NCBI RefSeq assembly: GCF_000738775.1
Contig: NZ_JPOC01000010.1
Coordinates: forward strand, 1 to 64,000
Source: Prescottella defluvii
GTDB taxonomy: Bacteria > Actinomycetota > Actinomycetes > Mycobacteriales > Mycobacteriaceae
Direction of reading: 5' to 3'
DNA: 64,000 nt
Part shown: piece after piece, positions 53,462 to 61,265 of the stretch
How the letters are laid out: each line of letters opens with the position of its first letter
Position numbering within the stretch: the stretch's first letter is position 1
Notes under the pieces: model-generated
Seen by the model: only the letters and a program-made list of their open reading frames with translations
What the model was told of the DNA's origin: nothing
Databases searched by the model: none
Program-made: the position numbers and the translations under genes

Positions 53462-54435
53462 GCGTCCATTCCCTTCGATTCGCGTGCGCGGTGCTGCGCG
53501 ACGGCAATCTGTGTGTCTTCGAGGATGAGGTCGCTGTTGATCGCGACGGCGGCCATCGCGGCACCTGCCGCAGCTCCGAGGACCTGCAGCTTGGCGTCGG
53601 CGACGTTGCCCGCGACCCACACCCCGGGGACCTTCGTCTGTCCGGACCAGTCGCCCGGCACGAACCGGCCACCGCTCATCGGCTCGACCTCGGTCTCGAG
53701 GCCCAGCGAGGTGAGCGCGTCGACGCGTGCCACGAACCGCGGTGCCACGACCAGCGCCCGACGGTCGACGACGGTGCCGTCGGCGAGGCGGACCCCGGTG
53801 AGGCGGCCGTCGTCGGTCACGAGTGACTGCACTCGTCCGGGGACGACGGTGACGCCGCGGGCCGCGAGCTGCTCGTGTTCCTCGGCCGTCGGTTCCGGGC
53901 CCGTGTGCGCGAACAGGACGACGTCGTCGGTCCACTGCCGGAACATCAGTGCCTGGTGCACGGACATCGGACCGGTCGCCAACACGCCCACGGGCTGATC
54001 GCTGATCTCCCACCCGTGGCAGTACGGGCAGTGCAGCACGTCCCGTCCCCACAGTTCCCGCAGGCCCGGGACGTCGGGCAACTCGTCGACCAGACCGGTC
54101 GTCACCAGCACACGGCGTGCCTGCACGGTCCGGCCGTCGGCGAGGTCCACGGTGAACCGGGCGTCCTCGCGGCGGATGTCCGCGACCGTGCCGTCCACGA
54201 CGTGCCCGCCGTAGCCGCGGACCTCGTCCCGGCCCATCCTCGCCAGTTCGGCGGGTGGGACGCCGTCCCGGGTCAGGAAGCCGTGCACCCCGTCCGCCGG
54301 GGCGTTGCGCGGTCGACCCGCGTCGATCACCAGCACGCTCCGGCGGGACCGGGCGAGCATCAACGCTCCCTCCAGGCCGGCGGCGCCGCCGCCGACCACC
54401 ACTACGTCGTATCCGTCCGACATCTGTTCGCTCAT
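53458..54435 (-). CDS. Thioredoxin-reductase-like FAD oxidoreductase
   Basis: A 325-residue NAD(P)/FAD enzyme. YDVVVVGGGAAGLEGALMLA binds FAD, DVLHCPYCHGWEIS carries a CPYC motif like the redox Cys pair, and VWVAGNVADAKLQVLGAAAG is the second FAD region. It probably reduces a small thiol or disulfide. ATG at 54435 was chosen, with a second in-frame ATG 12 bases later as an option. Divergent from the cupin regulator. Confidence 0.85.
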   Translation of the reverse strand: MSEQMSDGYDVVVVGGGAAGLEGALMLARSRRSVLVIDAGRPRNAPADGVHGFLTRDGVPPAELARMGRDEVRGYGGHVVDGTVADIRREDARFTVDLADGRTVQARRVLVTTGLVDELPDVPGLRELWGRDVLHCPYCHGWEISDQPVGVLATGPMSVHQALMFRQWTDDVVLFAHTGPEPTAEEHEQLAARGVTVVPGRVQSLVTDDGRLTGVRLADGTVVDRRALVVAPRFVARVDALTSLGLETEVEPMSGGRFVPGDWSGQTKVPGVWVAGNVADAKLQVLGAAAGAAMAAVAINSDLILEDTQIAVAQHRARESKGMDA

Positions 54436-54493
54436 CGATACCTCCCTCGGTACCACCACCATGCCGACCGCGGGCATCGGTGAGCAAGGTTTA

Positions 54494-54508
54494 TTGCCGA
54501 AGTGGCAA
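54494..54508. promoter_or_regulatory. Inverted repeat between flavoprotein and cupin regulator
   Basis: TTGCC-GAAGT-GGCAA lies between the divergent starts at 54435 and 54530. A likely operator of the XRE-cupin protein. Confidence 0.5.
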
Positions 54509-54529
54509 CTTCCGGGCAGGCTGGGAGAC

Positions 54530-55132
54530 ATGGACGACGTCGACGACATGGGCCGCATCCTCGGCGCGGTGGGCCCGCGGTTGCGGGACCTACGGCAGCA
54601 GCGGGCGGTGACCCTCGCGGACCTGTCCGCGGACACCGGGATCTCGGTGAGCACGCTGTCGCGGCTCGAGTCGGGTCAGCGCAAGCCGAATCTGGAACTG
54701 CTGTTGCCGCTGGCCAGGGCGTACGGGGTGCCGCTCGACGAACTCGTCGGCGCACCGGCGACCGGGGACCCGCGGATCCACATGCGGCCCGTCACCCGGG
54801 GTGGCAAGACTATCGTGCCGCTCACCCGACGGCCGGGCGGAATCCAGGCGTACAAGCACGTGATCCCGGGCGTCGTCGGCCCGCAGGAACCGGACCCACG
54901 GGTACACGAGGGCTACGAGTGGCTCTACGTGCTCAACGGGAAGCTGCGACTGGTGCTCGGCGAGCAGGACATCGTGATGCTCCCGGGCGAGGCCGCCGAG
55001 TTCGACACCCGCGTCCCGCACTGGTTCGGCGCGGCGGACGCGAACCCCGTCGAATTCCTGGGGCTCTTCGGGCGCCAGGGCGAGCGCGCACACATCCGGG
55101 CGCGTCCGGCGGGGGACGAAGCGGGGGAGTGA
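54530..55132 (+). CDS. XRE-family regulator with cupin domain
   Basis: A 200-residue protein with a helix-turn-helix (LRDLRQQRAVTLADLSADTG then ISVSTLSRLESGQRKPN, residues 18-55) and a C-terminal cupin (HEGYEWLYVLNGKLRLVLGE, then VPHWFGAADANPVEFLGLFG). Such regulators sense small molecules through the cupin. It faces the flavoprotein-methyltransferase operon and should regulate it. ATG at 54530 has GGGAG before it. Confidence 0.87.
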   Translation: MDDVDDMGRILGAVGPRLRDLRQQRAVTLADLSADTGISVSTLSRLESGQRKPNLELLLPLARAYGVPLDELVGAPATGDPRIHMRPVTRGGKTIVPLTRRPGGIQAYKHVIPGVVGPQEPDPRVHEGYEWLYVLNGKLRLVLGEQDIVMLPGEAAEFDTRVPHWFGAADANPVEFLGLFGRQGERAHIRARPAGDEAGE

Positions 55133-55154
55133 TCGAGGTGGGAAGGTGCCGGGC

Positions 55155-55286
55155 CTACTTGTCCTGATGGCCGGCCGGTGCGTCTCCGAACATTGCCGCG
55201 ATGCGGGACTTGATCTCTTCGGTGCTGATGGATCCGGTGCCGGCACCGCTCGCGGTGGTCCGGCGGACGTTCGAGATGTGGTTCAT
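55155..55286 (-). CDS. Possible 43-residue small protein
   Basis: The frame starts MNHISNVRRTTASGAGTGSI and ends RIAAMFGDAPAGHQDK, with a helical STEEIKSRIAAMFG. GGAAG lies six bases before the ATG. It fills the gap between the cupin regulator and the dienelactone hydrolase. No function known. The 239 bases upstream of it hold no further gene that I can support. Confidence 0.5.
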   Translation of the reverse strand: MNHISNVRRTTASGAGTGSISTEEIKSRIAAMFGDAPAGHQDK

Positions 55287-55525
55287 CGACTGCTTCCGTG
55301 CCCTTCCAGGTACTTCCATTGCCGTCCCGTGCATTTCGCACCGGAATCACCGGCGGCGCGCACTCCGGGTGGAGCAACCGCGCCAAGGCCAGGCTAGCGA
55401 CGGATCCACCCCGCAGACGGGCCTCGGTGAAGTGGTTACGCAACCGGAATGAAAGCCCCACCGGCAGCGGTCGAATCGTTACGAATCACCCGGGGAACCG
55501 GGACCGAGGACCCTAGTCTCGGAGA

Positions 55526-56239
55526 ATGGCCACGCTTTCGCTGCCCACACCGGACGGTTCGATCGATGCGGTACTCGAGACCCCGGGGCGTGACGGGCCG
55601 TGGCCCGGCGTGGTGGTCGTCCACGACGCGCTCGGCGTCGGCCGCGACATCCGCGAGATCACCGCCCGCGTCGCCGCCCACGGCTACCTCGCGCTCGCCC
55701 CCGACCTGTACTCCCGTGGAGGGCGGACCCGGTGTGTCGTCCGGGTCTTCCGTGAACTGATCCGGCGGCAGGGGCGCGCCGTCGACGACCTGCTCGCGGC
55801 GCGGGACCTGCTGGCCGCCCGACCCGATTGCACGGGTCAGGTCGGCGCGGTCGGATTCTGCATGGGCGGTGGGTTCGCACTTGTTCTCGCGCCCAAGGGG
55901 TTTGCCGCCGCCGCGCCGTTCTACGGTCCGCTGCCCCGACACCTCGAGGACGCTCTCGGCGGCACCTGCCCGATCGTCGGAAGCTACGGTGCGCGGGATC
56001 CGATCCTGTGGGGCGCCGGACGCAAACTCGACGACGCCCTCACCGGGGCGGGAGTGGAGCACGACGTCGAGACCTACCCGGGGGTGGGACACAGCTTCGC
56101 GAACCGCATCGTCTCCGGCCGGGCGAACACGCTGGCGCGGATCGCCGGGATGGGTTACGACCACGACACCGCAGAGGACGCGTGGCGTCGGGTGTTCGCG
56201 TTCTTCGACGCGCACCTGTCAGGCGGGTCCGAGGGATAG
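55526..56239 (+). CDS. Dienelactone hydrolase-family protein
   Basis: A 237-residue alpha/beta hydrolase. VVVHDALGVGRDIREITARV is the family start, GFCMGGGFAL carries the Cys nucleophile (near 115), and YPGVGHSFANRI the His. DLH proteins open lactone rings of aromatic breakdown, but many family members have other esters as substrate. Its last 21 bases overlap the end of the convergent repeat-protein gene. Confidence 0.87.
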   Translation: MATLSLPTPDGSIDAVLETPGRDGPWPGVVVVHDALGVGRDIREITARVAAHGYLALAPDLYSRGGRTRCVVRVFRELIRRQGRAVDDLLAARDLLAARPDCTGQVGAVGFCMGGGFALVLAPKGFAAAAPFYGPLPRHLEDALGGTCPIVGSYGARDPILWGAGRKLDDALTGAGVEHDVETYPGVGHSFANRIVSGRANTLARIAGMGYDHDTAEDAWRRVFAFFDAHLSGGSEG

Positions 56240-57055
56240 ATCGGGTCCGCGTCCGCCCTTGAGCCAGCGCCCGGGCAGGCGTCCGGCGAGGTCGCCGAGC
56301 GGCCCGACCGCCGCGCTCAGCACCCCCACCGTCTCCTGGAGGAGATCGATGCTCGCGCTCATCCGCTGCAGGTTCGGGGCCAGCGCCGTCAGCGTCTCCG
56401 ACAACGCCACGATCTGATCGAGCGGACCGCCCTCCGCGATGAGCCGCTCGAAGGCGCCGTCCTCGGCGAGCAGCGTCTCGAGGATGCCGTCCTCGGCCAG
56501 CGCCCGGTCGACGATCCCGTCCTTCTTCGTCAGCCGCTCCACGGCGCCGTCCTCCGAGGTGAGCCGCTCGAGCGGGCCGTCCTCGGCGGTGAGCCGGTCG
56601 AGCAGGCCGCCCGGCGCGAGCAGGCGTTCGAGCGGCCCGTCCTCGGACAGCACCCGGTCGAGGGGGCCGTTCTCCGACGTCACGCGGTCGAGTGGGCCAC
56701 CCGGGGCCAGTACCCGATCAAGCGGCCCGCCGGGCTCGAACAGTCGCTCGAGTGTGCCGCCGTCGGAGGTGAGCCGGTCGACGACGCCACCCGGGGCGAG
56801 CAGGCGGTCGAGCGGTCCGCCGGGGCGCAGGGCCTGCCCCAGCGGGCGCTCGTCGGAGGCCAGCGCCGCCAATTGCTGCACCAACTGCAACGGTCCGCGG
56901 GGGTTCGCGAGGGTGGCGGCGCCGACGCTGGTGACGGTGGTGCTCGACAGTGCCAGCCGGGTCGTGGCCAGCGCCGTCTCGGCGACCTCGAGTGCCGCGT
57001 CCGTGATGGCCAGGCCGGCACGGACCGGGAACGTGATCGCTGACACCAGGTTCAT
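56219..57055 (-). CDS. Protein with 14 tandem decapeptide repeats
   Basis: A 278-residue protein of unknown function. Residues 1-76 are helical and Ala/Leu-rich. Residues 77-216 are 14 repeats of exactly ten residues with no break, of the form [A/S][P/E][G/D]G-P-L-[D/E]-R-L-x (for example APGGPLDRVT, SEDGPLERLL). Residues 217-250 form a Leu-rich helix (LTALAPNLQRMSASIDLLQE). The end is Gly/Arg-rich. No signal peptide is obvious. The repeat may form a stacked solenoid. I do not recognise a family. Confidence 0.8.
   Translation of the reverse strand: MNLVSAITFPVRAGLAITDAALEVAETALATTRLALSSTTVTSVGAATLANPRGPLQLVQQLAALASDERPLGQALRPGGPLDRLLAPGGVVDRLTSDGGTLERLFEPGGPLDRVLAPGGPLDRVTSENGPLDRVLSEDGPLERLLAPGGLLDRLTAEDGPLERLTSEDGAVERLTKKDGIVDRALAEDGILETLLAEDGAFERLIAEGGPLDQIVALSETLTALAPNLQRMSASIDLLQETVGVLSAAVGPLGDLAGRLPGRWLKGGRGPDLSLGPA
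56408..56827. repeat. Fourteen 30-base coding repeats
   Basis: The decapeptide repeats correspond to 420 bases with 30-base period, rich in CGGTCGAG and GCCGTCCTC-like units on the plus strand. Codon use has drifted between units, so they are not a recent expansion as a whole. Confidence 0.85.
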
Positions 57056-57122
57056 TCGATAACTGTAACCTGCGCCACACAGTCAAATCGGGTGTCGGGG
57101 TATTCGGGTGCGGATCGGTCGG

Positions 57123-57437
57123 TCAGTGCAGAACCTTCAGGCCGACGACGCAGCCGACGATGCCGAGGATCAGCAGGATCTTGACGAACGACGCGCTCTC
57201 GTCGCCGGTGGCCATCGCGTAGGCGACGGTCAGGGAGGCGCCGATACCCACCCAGATCGCGTACGCGGTTCCGGTGGGGAGGGTGCGCATCGCGTAGGCG
57301 AGTCCGGCCATGCTGAGGACGATGCCGACGCCGAACACGATCGACGGGGCGAGCCGGGTGAAGCCCGCGGACTTGCCGAGGGCGGTCGCCCACACAGCTT
57401 CGAGCACACCGGAAATTACGAGAACGATCCAGGCCAT
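57123..57437 (-). CDS. gdx: Gdx/SugE, SMR-family guanidinium exporter
   Basis: A 104-residue four-helix SMR protein. MAWIVLVISGVLEAVWATAL puts Glu at residue 13, the key proton/substrate residue, followed by GKSAGFT as in the Gdx branch rather than EmrE. PTGTAYAIWVGIGA is the second family mark. Works as an antiparallel dimer that exports guanidinium in exchange for protons. A guanidine-III riboswitch-like leader directly upstream supports this function strongly. Confidence 0.92.
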   Translation of the reverse strand: MAWIVLVISGVLEAVWATALGKSAGFTRLAPSIVFGVGIVLSMAGLAYAMRTLPTGTAYAIWVGIGASLTVAYAMATGDESASFVKILLILGIVGCVVGLKVLH

Positions 57438-57460
57438 GGTGTTTCAACTCTCCAAACACC
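57438..57460 (-). promoter_or_regulatory. Alternative hairpin hiding the gdx ribosome site
   Basis: Read on the minus strand, GGTGTTT (57460-57454) can pair with AAACACC (57444-57438), which touches the ATG; the 9-base loop GGAGAGTTG contains the Shine-Dalgarno. The 5' arm overlaps the last bases of the riboswitch pseudoknot strand ACGGTGT, so the two structures exclude each other. Confidence 0.7.
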
Positions 57461-57496
57461 GTCTTGTCGCTGGCCGGGTACGGTGTGCTCGTCCGG
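57456..57496 (-). ncRNA. Guanidine-III riboswitch (mini-ykkC III class)
   Basis: The 41-base minus-strand segment begins CCGGACGAGC and contains GTACCCGG and GACAAGACGG in the order of the guanidine-III aptamer as I remember it. CCGG pairs with CCGG, and ACACCGT pairs with ACGGTGT to form the pseudoknot; where the usual sequence has GCGCCG/CGGCGC, both strands have changed together. It lies 18 bases from the start of gdx. Confidence 0.88.
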
Positions 57497-57587
57497 ATGT
57501 CGTCTGACTGGTACCAAGGTACCGAAACGGCGCACCGATTCCAGATTTGGTGGCCATCCTCACCACCCCGCGTCACCACCCCGCGTC

Positions 57588-57646
57588 CTGAACGGGAATT
57601 CACGGCACGTTTCGTGGTCCGGGGCGTGCCGTGAACTCCCGTTCAG
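57588..57646. repeat. 22-base inverted repeat in the gdx/regulator gap
   Basis: CTGAACGGGAATTCACGGCA (from 57588, two bases longer) faces an inverted copy ending at 57646 with one mismatch, around a 15-base centre. Next to it, CACCACCCCGCGT occurs twice in tandem (57561-57586). It lies 89 bases upstream of the response regulator and is not an obvious terminator for either gene. Confidence 0.75.
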
Positions 57647-57734
57647 GGGTTCGGGGGTCTTCTCGGCGACCGTTCACAGGAATCTCCCAGCGAACGTCCA
57701 GCCGACGACCAGGTGAATCGGGGATTCTGGTGGG

Positions 57735-58436
57735 GTGAGTGAGACGCCGCAGGTCCGGGTACTGATCGTCGACGACGAGCCGTCGCTGGTCGAACTGCTG
57801 TCCGTCAGCCTCCGGTTCCAGGGGTTCGAGGTGGAGACCGCGTCCAACGGGGCCGAGGGTCTCGACCGGGCGCGGACCTTCCGGCCCGACGCCCTGATCC
57901 TCGACGTCATGATGCCCGGCATGGACGGCTTCGCGATGCTGCGCCGCCTGCGCGCGGACGGCGTCGACGCTCCGGTGCTGTTCCTCACCGCCCGCGATGC
58001 CGTCGAGGACAAGGTCACCGGGTTGACGATCGGCGCCGACGACTACGTCACCAAGCCGTTCAGCCTGGAGGAGGTGGTGGCGCGGCTGCGGGTGATCCTG
58101 CGGCGCGCCGGTCGAGGCGATCAGGGCGGGCCGCCGGCCCGGGTCCGGTTCGCGGACATCGAACTCGACGACGACACCCACGAGGTGTGGAAGGCGGGTG
58201 AGCAGGTTGCGTTGTCGCCCACCGAGTTCACGCTGCTGCGCTACTTCATGGTCAACGCGGGCACGGTGCTGAGCAAGCCGCGGATCCTCGATCACGTGTG
58301 GAACTACGACTTCGGTGGCGAGGTGGGTGTGGTCGAGTCCTACGTCTCGTACCTGCGCCGCAAGGTCGACACCACCGAGCCGCGTCTGATCCACACCCTG
58401 CGCGGCGTCGGCTACGTGATGCGCGAACCGCGGTAG
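57735..58436 (+). CDS. OmpR-family response regulator
   Basis: A 233-residue regulator: receiver domain with VRVLIVDDEPSLVELL, phospho-acceptor Asp 57 in LILDVMMPGMDG, Thr in FLTARD and Lys in YVTKPFSLEE; then a winged-helix DNA-binding domain with LSPTEFTLLRYFMVNAGTVL and VVESYVSYLRRKVD. GTG start at 57735 lacks a clear ribosome site. Operon with the kinase eight bases downstream. Confidence 0.92.
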   Translation: MSETPQVRVLIVDDEPSLVELLSVSLRFQGFEVETASNGAEGLDRARTFRPDALILDVMMPGMDGFAMLRRLRADGVDAPVLFLTARDAVEDKVTGLTIGADDYVTKPFSLEEVVARLRVILRRAGRGDQGGPPARVRFADIELDDDTHEVWKAGEQVALSPTEFTLLRYFMVNAGTVLSKPRILDHVWNYDFGGEVGVVESYVSYLRRKVDTTEPRLIHTLRGVGYVMREPR

Positions 58437-58444
58437 GCGGACGG

Positions 58445-59839
58445 ATGAGGCGCCTGCGTGCGTTGCCGCTGCGGATCACCCTGGTCGTGGCGCTGTTGCT
58501 GTTGACGGCCGCGGGACTGCTCGCGTCGGGCGTCGCCGTCACGTCCGCGATGGAGTCCTCGTTGATCGATCGGACCGATCGGCAACTGTTCGACGCCGCG
58601 CACGGCTGGGCCGCACCGCGGGATCCGCGGCCCCGTCCGCCGGTCGCCGAGCTCGGGCCGGATCGGCCGCCGAGTCCTTTCTACGTGCGGACCACCGAAC
58701 CCGACGGCACCGTGCGGATGGAGATCAACGACGAGAACACAAGCGCCACACCGGTACTCAGTGACGATCCGGGGCCGGTGACGGTGGGGTCGGTCGGCGG
58801 CGGGGACGTCCGGTGGCGGGAGATGACGGTGACCACGCCGTCGGGTACGACGACCGTCGCGGTGAAACTCTCCGATATCGACGCCACCGTCGAGCGTCTG
58901 GTGGTGCTGCAGGTCGGGATCGGCGCCGTGGTGCTCGTCGCGCTCGGATTCGCCGGGTACTTCGTGGTGCGCCGCAGCCTGCGACCGTTGCGGGAGGTGG
59001 AGGAGACGGCGGCCGACATCGCCGCGGGCGATCTGCACCGCCGGGTGCCGGAGCGGGACCAGCGCACCGAGGTGGGCCGGTTGTCGTCGGCACTCAACGG
59101 GATGCTCGCGCAGATCCAGTCGGCGTTCGCGGCGACGGAGGCGTCGGAGGAATCGGCCCGACGGTCGGAGGAGCGGATGCGCCGCTTCGTCGCCGACGCC
59201 AGTCACGAACTGCGCACGCCGCTGGCCACAATCCGGGGCTTCGCCGAGCTGTACCGTCAGGGCGCGTCGACGGACGCGGAGATGGTGCTCAGCCGCATCG
59301 AGGGCCAGGCCACCCGGATGGGTCTGCTGGTCGAGGACCTGCTGATGCTGGCGCGGATGGACGCGCAGCGACCGTTCGAGCGGCGTCCGGTGGACCTGCT
59401 GGCGGTCGCGGCCGACGCCGTCCACGATGCGCGTGCGCTCGCCCCGCAGCGGCAGATCACGTTGGAGGTCCTGCCCGGTTCGGAACCTGCCGAGGTGATG
59501 GGCGACGACGCCCGGCTGCGGCAGGTGCTCGGCAATCTGACGGGCAACGCCCTCGAGCACACCCCCGACATGGCGTCGGTGACGGTGCGTGTCGGCACCG
59601 ACGGGGCCGACGCGGTCGTCGAGGTGTCCGACACCGGACCCGGACTGGGCGACGAGGACGCCGCGCGGGTGTTCGAGCGCTTCTACCGAGCCGACGCGTC
59701 CCGCACCCGGGCGAGCGGCGGCAGCGGCCTCGGGCTGTCCATCGTCGCGGCCATCGTGGCCGCGCACGACGGCACGGTCACCGTCGACAGCGCACCCGGG
59801 GAGGGGTCGACCTTCCGGGTGCGGCTGCCGAGGGGCTGA
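58445..59839 (+). CDS. Sensor histidine kinase
   Basis: A 464-residue kinase. Membrane segments at about 10-32 and 156-180 frame an outside sensor domain; HAMP follows (RRSLRPLREVEETAADIAAG). The His box is DASHELRTPLATIRGF (His about 255), with N box GNLTGNALEHTPD, G1 VSDTGPGLGDED and G2 SGGSGLGLSIVAA. Pairs with the regulator just upstream. The signal is unknown; the linked envelope genes suggest a cell-wall response. Confidence 0.92.
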   Translation: MRRLRALPLRITLVVALLLLTAAGLLASGVAVTSAMESSLIDRTDRQLFDAAHGWAAPRDPRPRPPVAELGPDRPPSPFYVRTTEPDGTVRMEINDENTSATPVLSDDPGPVTVGSVGGGDVRWREMTVTTPSGTTTVAVKLSDIDATVERLVVLQVGIGAVVLVALGFAGYFVVRRSLRPLREVEETAADIAAGDLHRRVPERDQRTEVGRLSSALNGMLAQIQSAFAATEASEESARRSEERMRRFVADASHELRTPLATIRGFAELYRQGASTDAEMVLSRIEGQATRMGLLVEDLLMLARMDAQRPFERRPVDLLAVAADAVHDARALAPQRQITLEVLPGSEPAEVMGDDARLRQVLGNLTGNALEHTPDMASVTVRVGTDGADAVVEVSDTGPGLGDEDAARVFERFYRADASRTRASGGSGLGLSIVAAIVAAHDGTVTVDSAPGEGSTFRVRLPRG

Positions 59840-59843
59840 CCCG

Positions 59844-60269
59844 TCAGGCCGGGACGTTCGCCTCGTGGCCGAGGTCGCGCAGTGCCGCCTTGATCTTCGT
59901 GGCGGCCTCGTCCATCGACTCCGGGGACGGGTTCGGATCGGCGCCGCTGATGTCGAAGTTCCCCATGCTGTAGGCGGGGAAGACGTGCATGTGCAGGTGC
60001 GGGACCTCGAGCCCAGCGATCAGGAAGCCGGCGCGCGGCGCGTCGAACGCCTTGCGGACCGCCCTCGCGATCGTGCGGGAGACGGTGGTGCACTTGGCGA
60101 ACAGTTCGTCGTCGACGTCCTGCCACTGGTCGACCTCCTTGCGGGGGACGACGAGGGTGTGGCCTTGGGTGACGGGGGCGATGGTCAGGAACGCGACGAC
60201 GTCCTCGTCCTCCCACACGAAACGGCCCGGCAGGTCTCCGGCGATGATGGCGCTGAACACAGAAGGCAT
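59844..60269 (-). CDS. HIT-family hydrolase
   Basis: A 141-residue HIT protein. [33 protein letters not shown] and the His triad [10 protein letters not shown] are present. HIT proteins hydrolyse nucleotide phosphoramidates or dinucleoside polyphosphates. ATG at 60269 (MPSVFSAII) fits the family start better than the upstream in-frame one. Convergent with the kinase gene, four bases between the stops. Confidence 0.88.
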   Translation of the reverse strand: MPSVFSAIIAGDLPGRFVWEDEDVVAFLTIAPVTQGHTLVVPRKEVDQWQDVDDELFAKCTTVSRTIARAVRKAFDAPRAGFLIAGLEVPHLHMHVFPAYSMGNFDISGADPNPSPESMDEAATKIKAALRDLGHEANVPA

Positions 60270-60448
60270 AGGGCGAGGATAGGTGGCTTCGGCCACCGTC
60301 GGTACTCCGCCCGCGGTGCGCGACGTCCGGTACGCGACACGCGTTGTGACCGCGGAGTATCACGGAACGGGTCACGCGGTCTCGTGGTGCAGGTCACACT
60401 GATGCGAAACTTTCACGTTCGGTCGGGGGACCGCTACCGAGGAGTGCC

Positions 60449-61132
60449 ATGTCCCCACGTTCGTTACGTCTCCGGTCACGTCTCCAGTTGCGTTCTCGCC
60501 TCGTCGTACCCGCGGTGATCGCCGCGGCGGCCGCCGCGATCGCACTGCCCGGCCAGGCTGCCGCCGAGTCCTCGCTCGACATCGTCGACGCGCTGTCGGT
60601 GACGACCCTGGTCAACGGGGCGCTGTCCGTCGCGGGCGGCTGCCAGAGCCAGGACCGGGACAGCATCGTCGCGTGTACCCGGATGGAGACCCTGACCACG
60701 CAGGTTCCGGTGATGCTCGCCTTCAACCCCTTCGCCACGAACATCGTGGTACTCGGCGCGGGCCTCTACGACGACGGGACGATGCGGCCGCTCCTGGTGT
60801 CCCGCCTGCAGGCGGCCCTGCAACTGGCGCAGCGATTTCCGCTGGCGCCGATCATCGTCACCGGTGGTGTGCCGAAGTCCGGGGTCACGGAGGCGCAGGC
60901 GATGCGGCAGTGGCTCGTGGCGAACGGGATCCTGCCGTTCCGGATCACCGAGGAGAACACGTCGCGGTCCACCGTCGAGAACGCCGTGAACACCAATCGC
61001 ATTCTCGCCGACCGCGGTGCGAACGGCGCTGTCGTCGTGACCAGTCCCGATCACCTGCAGCGCGCCATGGTCGACTTCCGGGTCGCGGTCGCTGGGCGCA
61101 TCCCGATCGCTGGCGTCGTAGCGCCGTTCTGA
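60449..61132 (+). CDS. Secreted DUF218/YdcF-like protein
   Basis: A 227-residue protein with Arg-rich start and signal peptide (LVVPAVIAAAAAAIALPGQA, cut near AAA-ES). NIVVLGAGLYDDGTMRPLLV, PIIVTGGVPKSGVTEAQAMR, ENTSRSTVENAVNTNRIL and VVVTSPDHLQRAMVDF are the DUF218 blocks. The family has roles in envelope polysaccharide or vancomycin-type resistance in other bacteria, but the reaction is unknown here. Two Cys in the mature N-terminal part (GGCQSQD, VACTRM) may pair. Confidence 0.85.
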   Translation: MSPRSLRLRSRLQLRSRLVVPAVIAAAAAAIALPGQAAAESSLDIVDALSVTTLVNGALSVAGGCQSQDRDSIVACTRMETLTTQVPVMLAFNPFATNIVVLGAGLYDDGTMRPLLVSRLQAALQLAQRFPLAPIIVTGGVPKSGVTEAQAMRQWLVANGILPFRITEENTSRSTVENAVNTNRILADRGANGAVVVTSPDHLQRAMVDFRVAVAGRIPIAGVVAPF

Positions 61133-61265
61133 CGGACGGAAAATGACGGAGCTGCAACGGTATTCGTGACACTTCGGGCGTGAGGAGCAATCCGGCGTCC
61201 GGTTGACAGGAAGCTCACAGCTGGGCTCCAGCCGGGCCGAAGGTGCGCGCGGCAACCTGAGTTTC

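Noticed and set aside
56408-56827. 30-base repeats as a CRISPR array
   Set aside because: There are no spacers, units are diverged, and they encode a continuous decapeptide repeat within a good gene.
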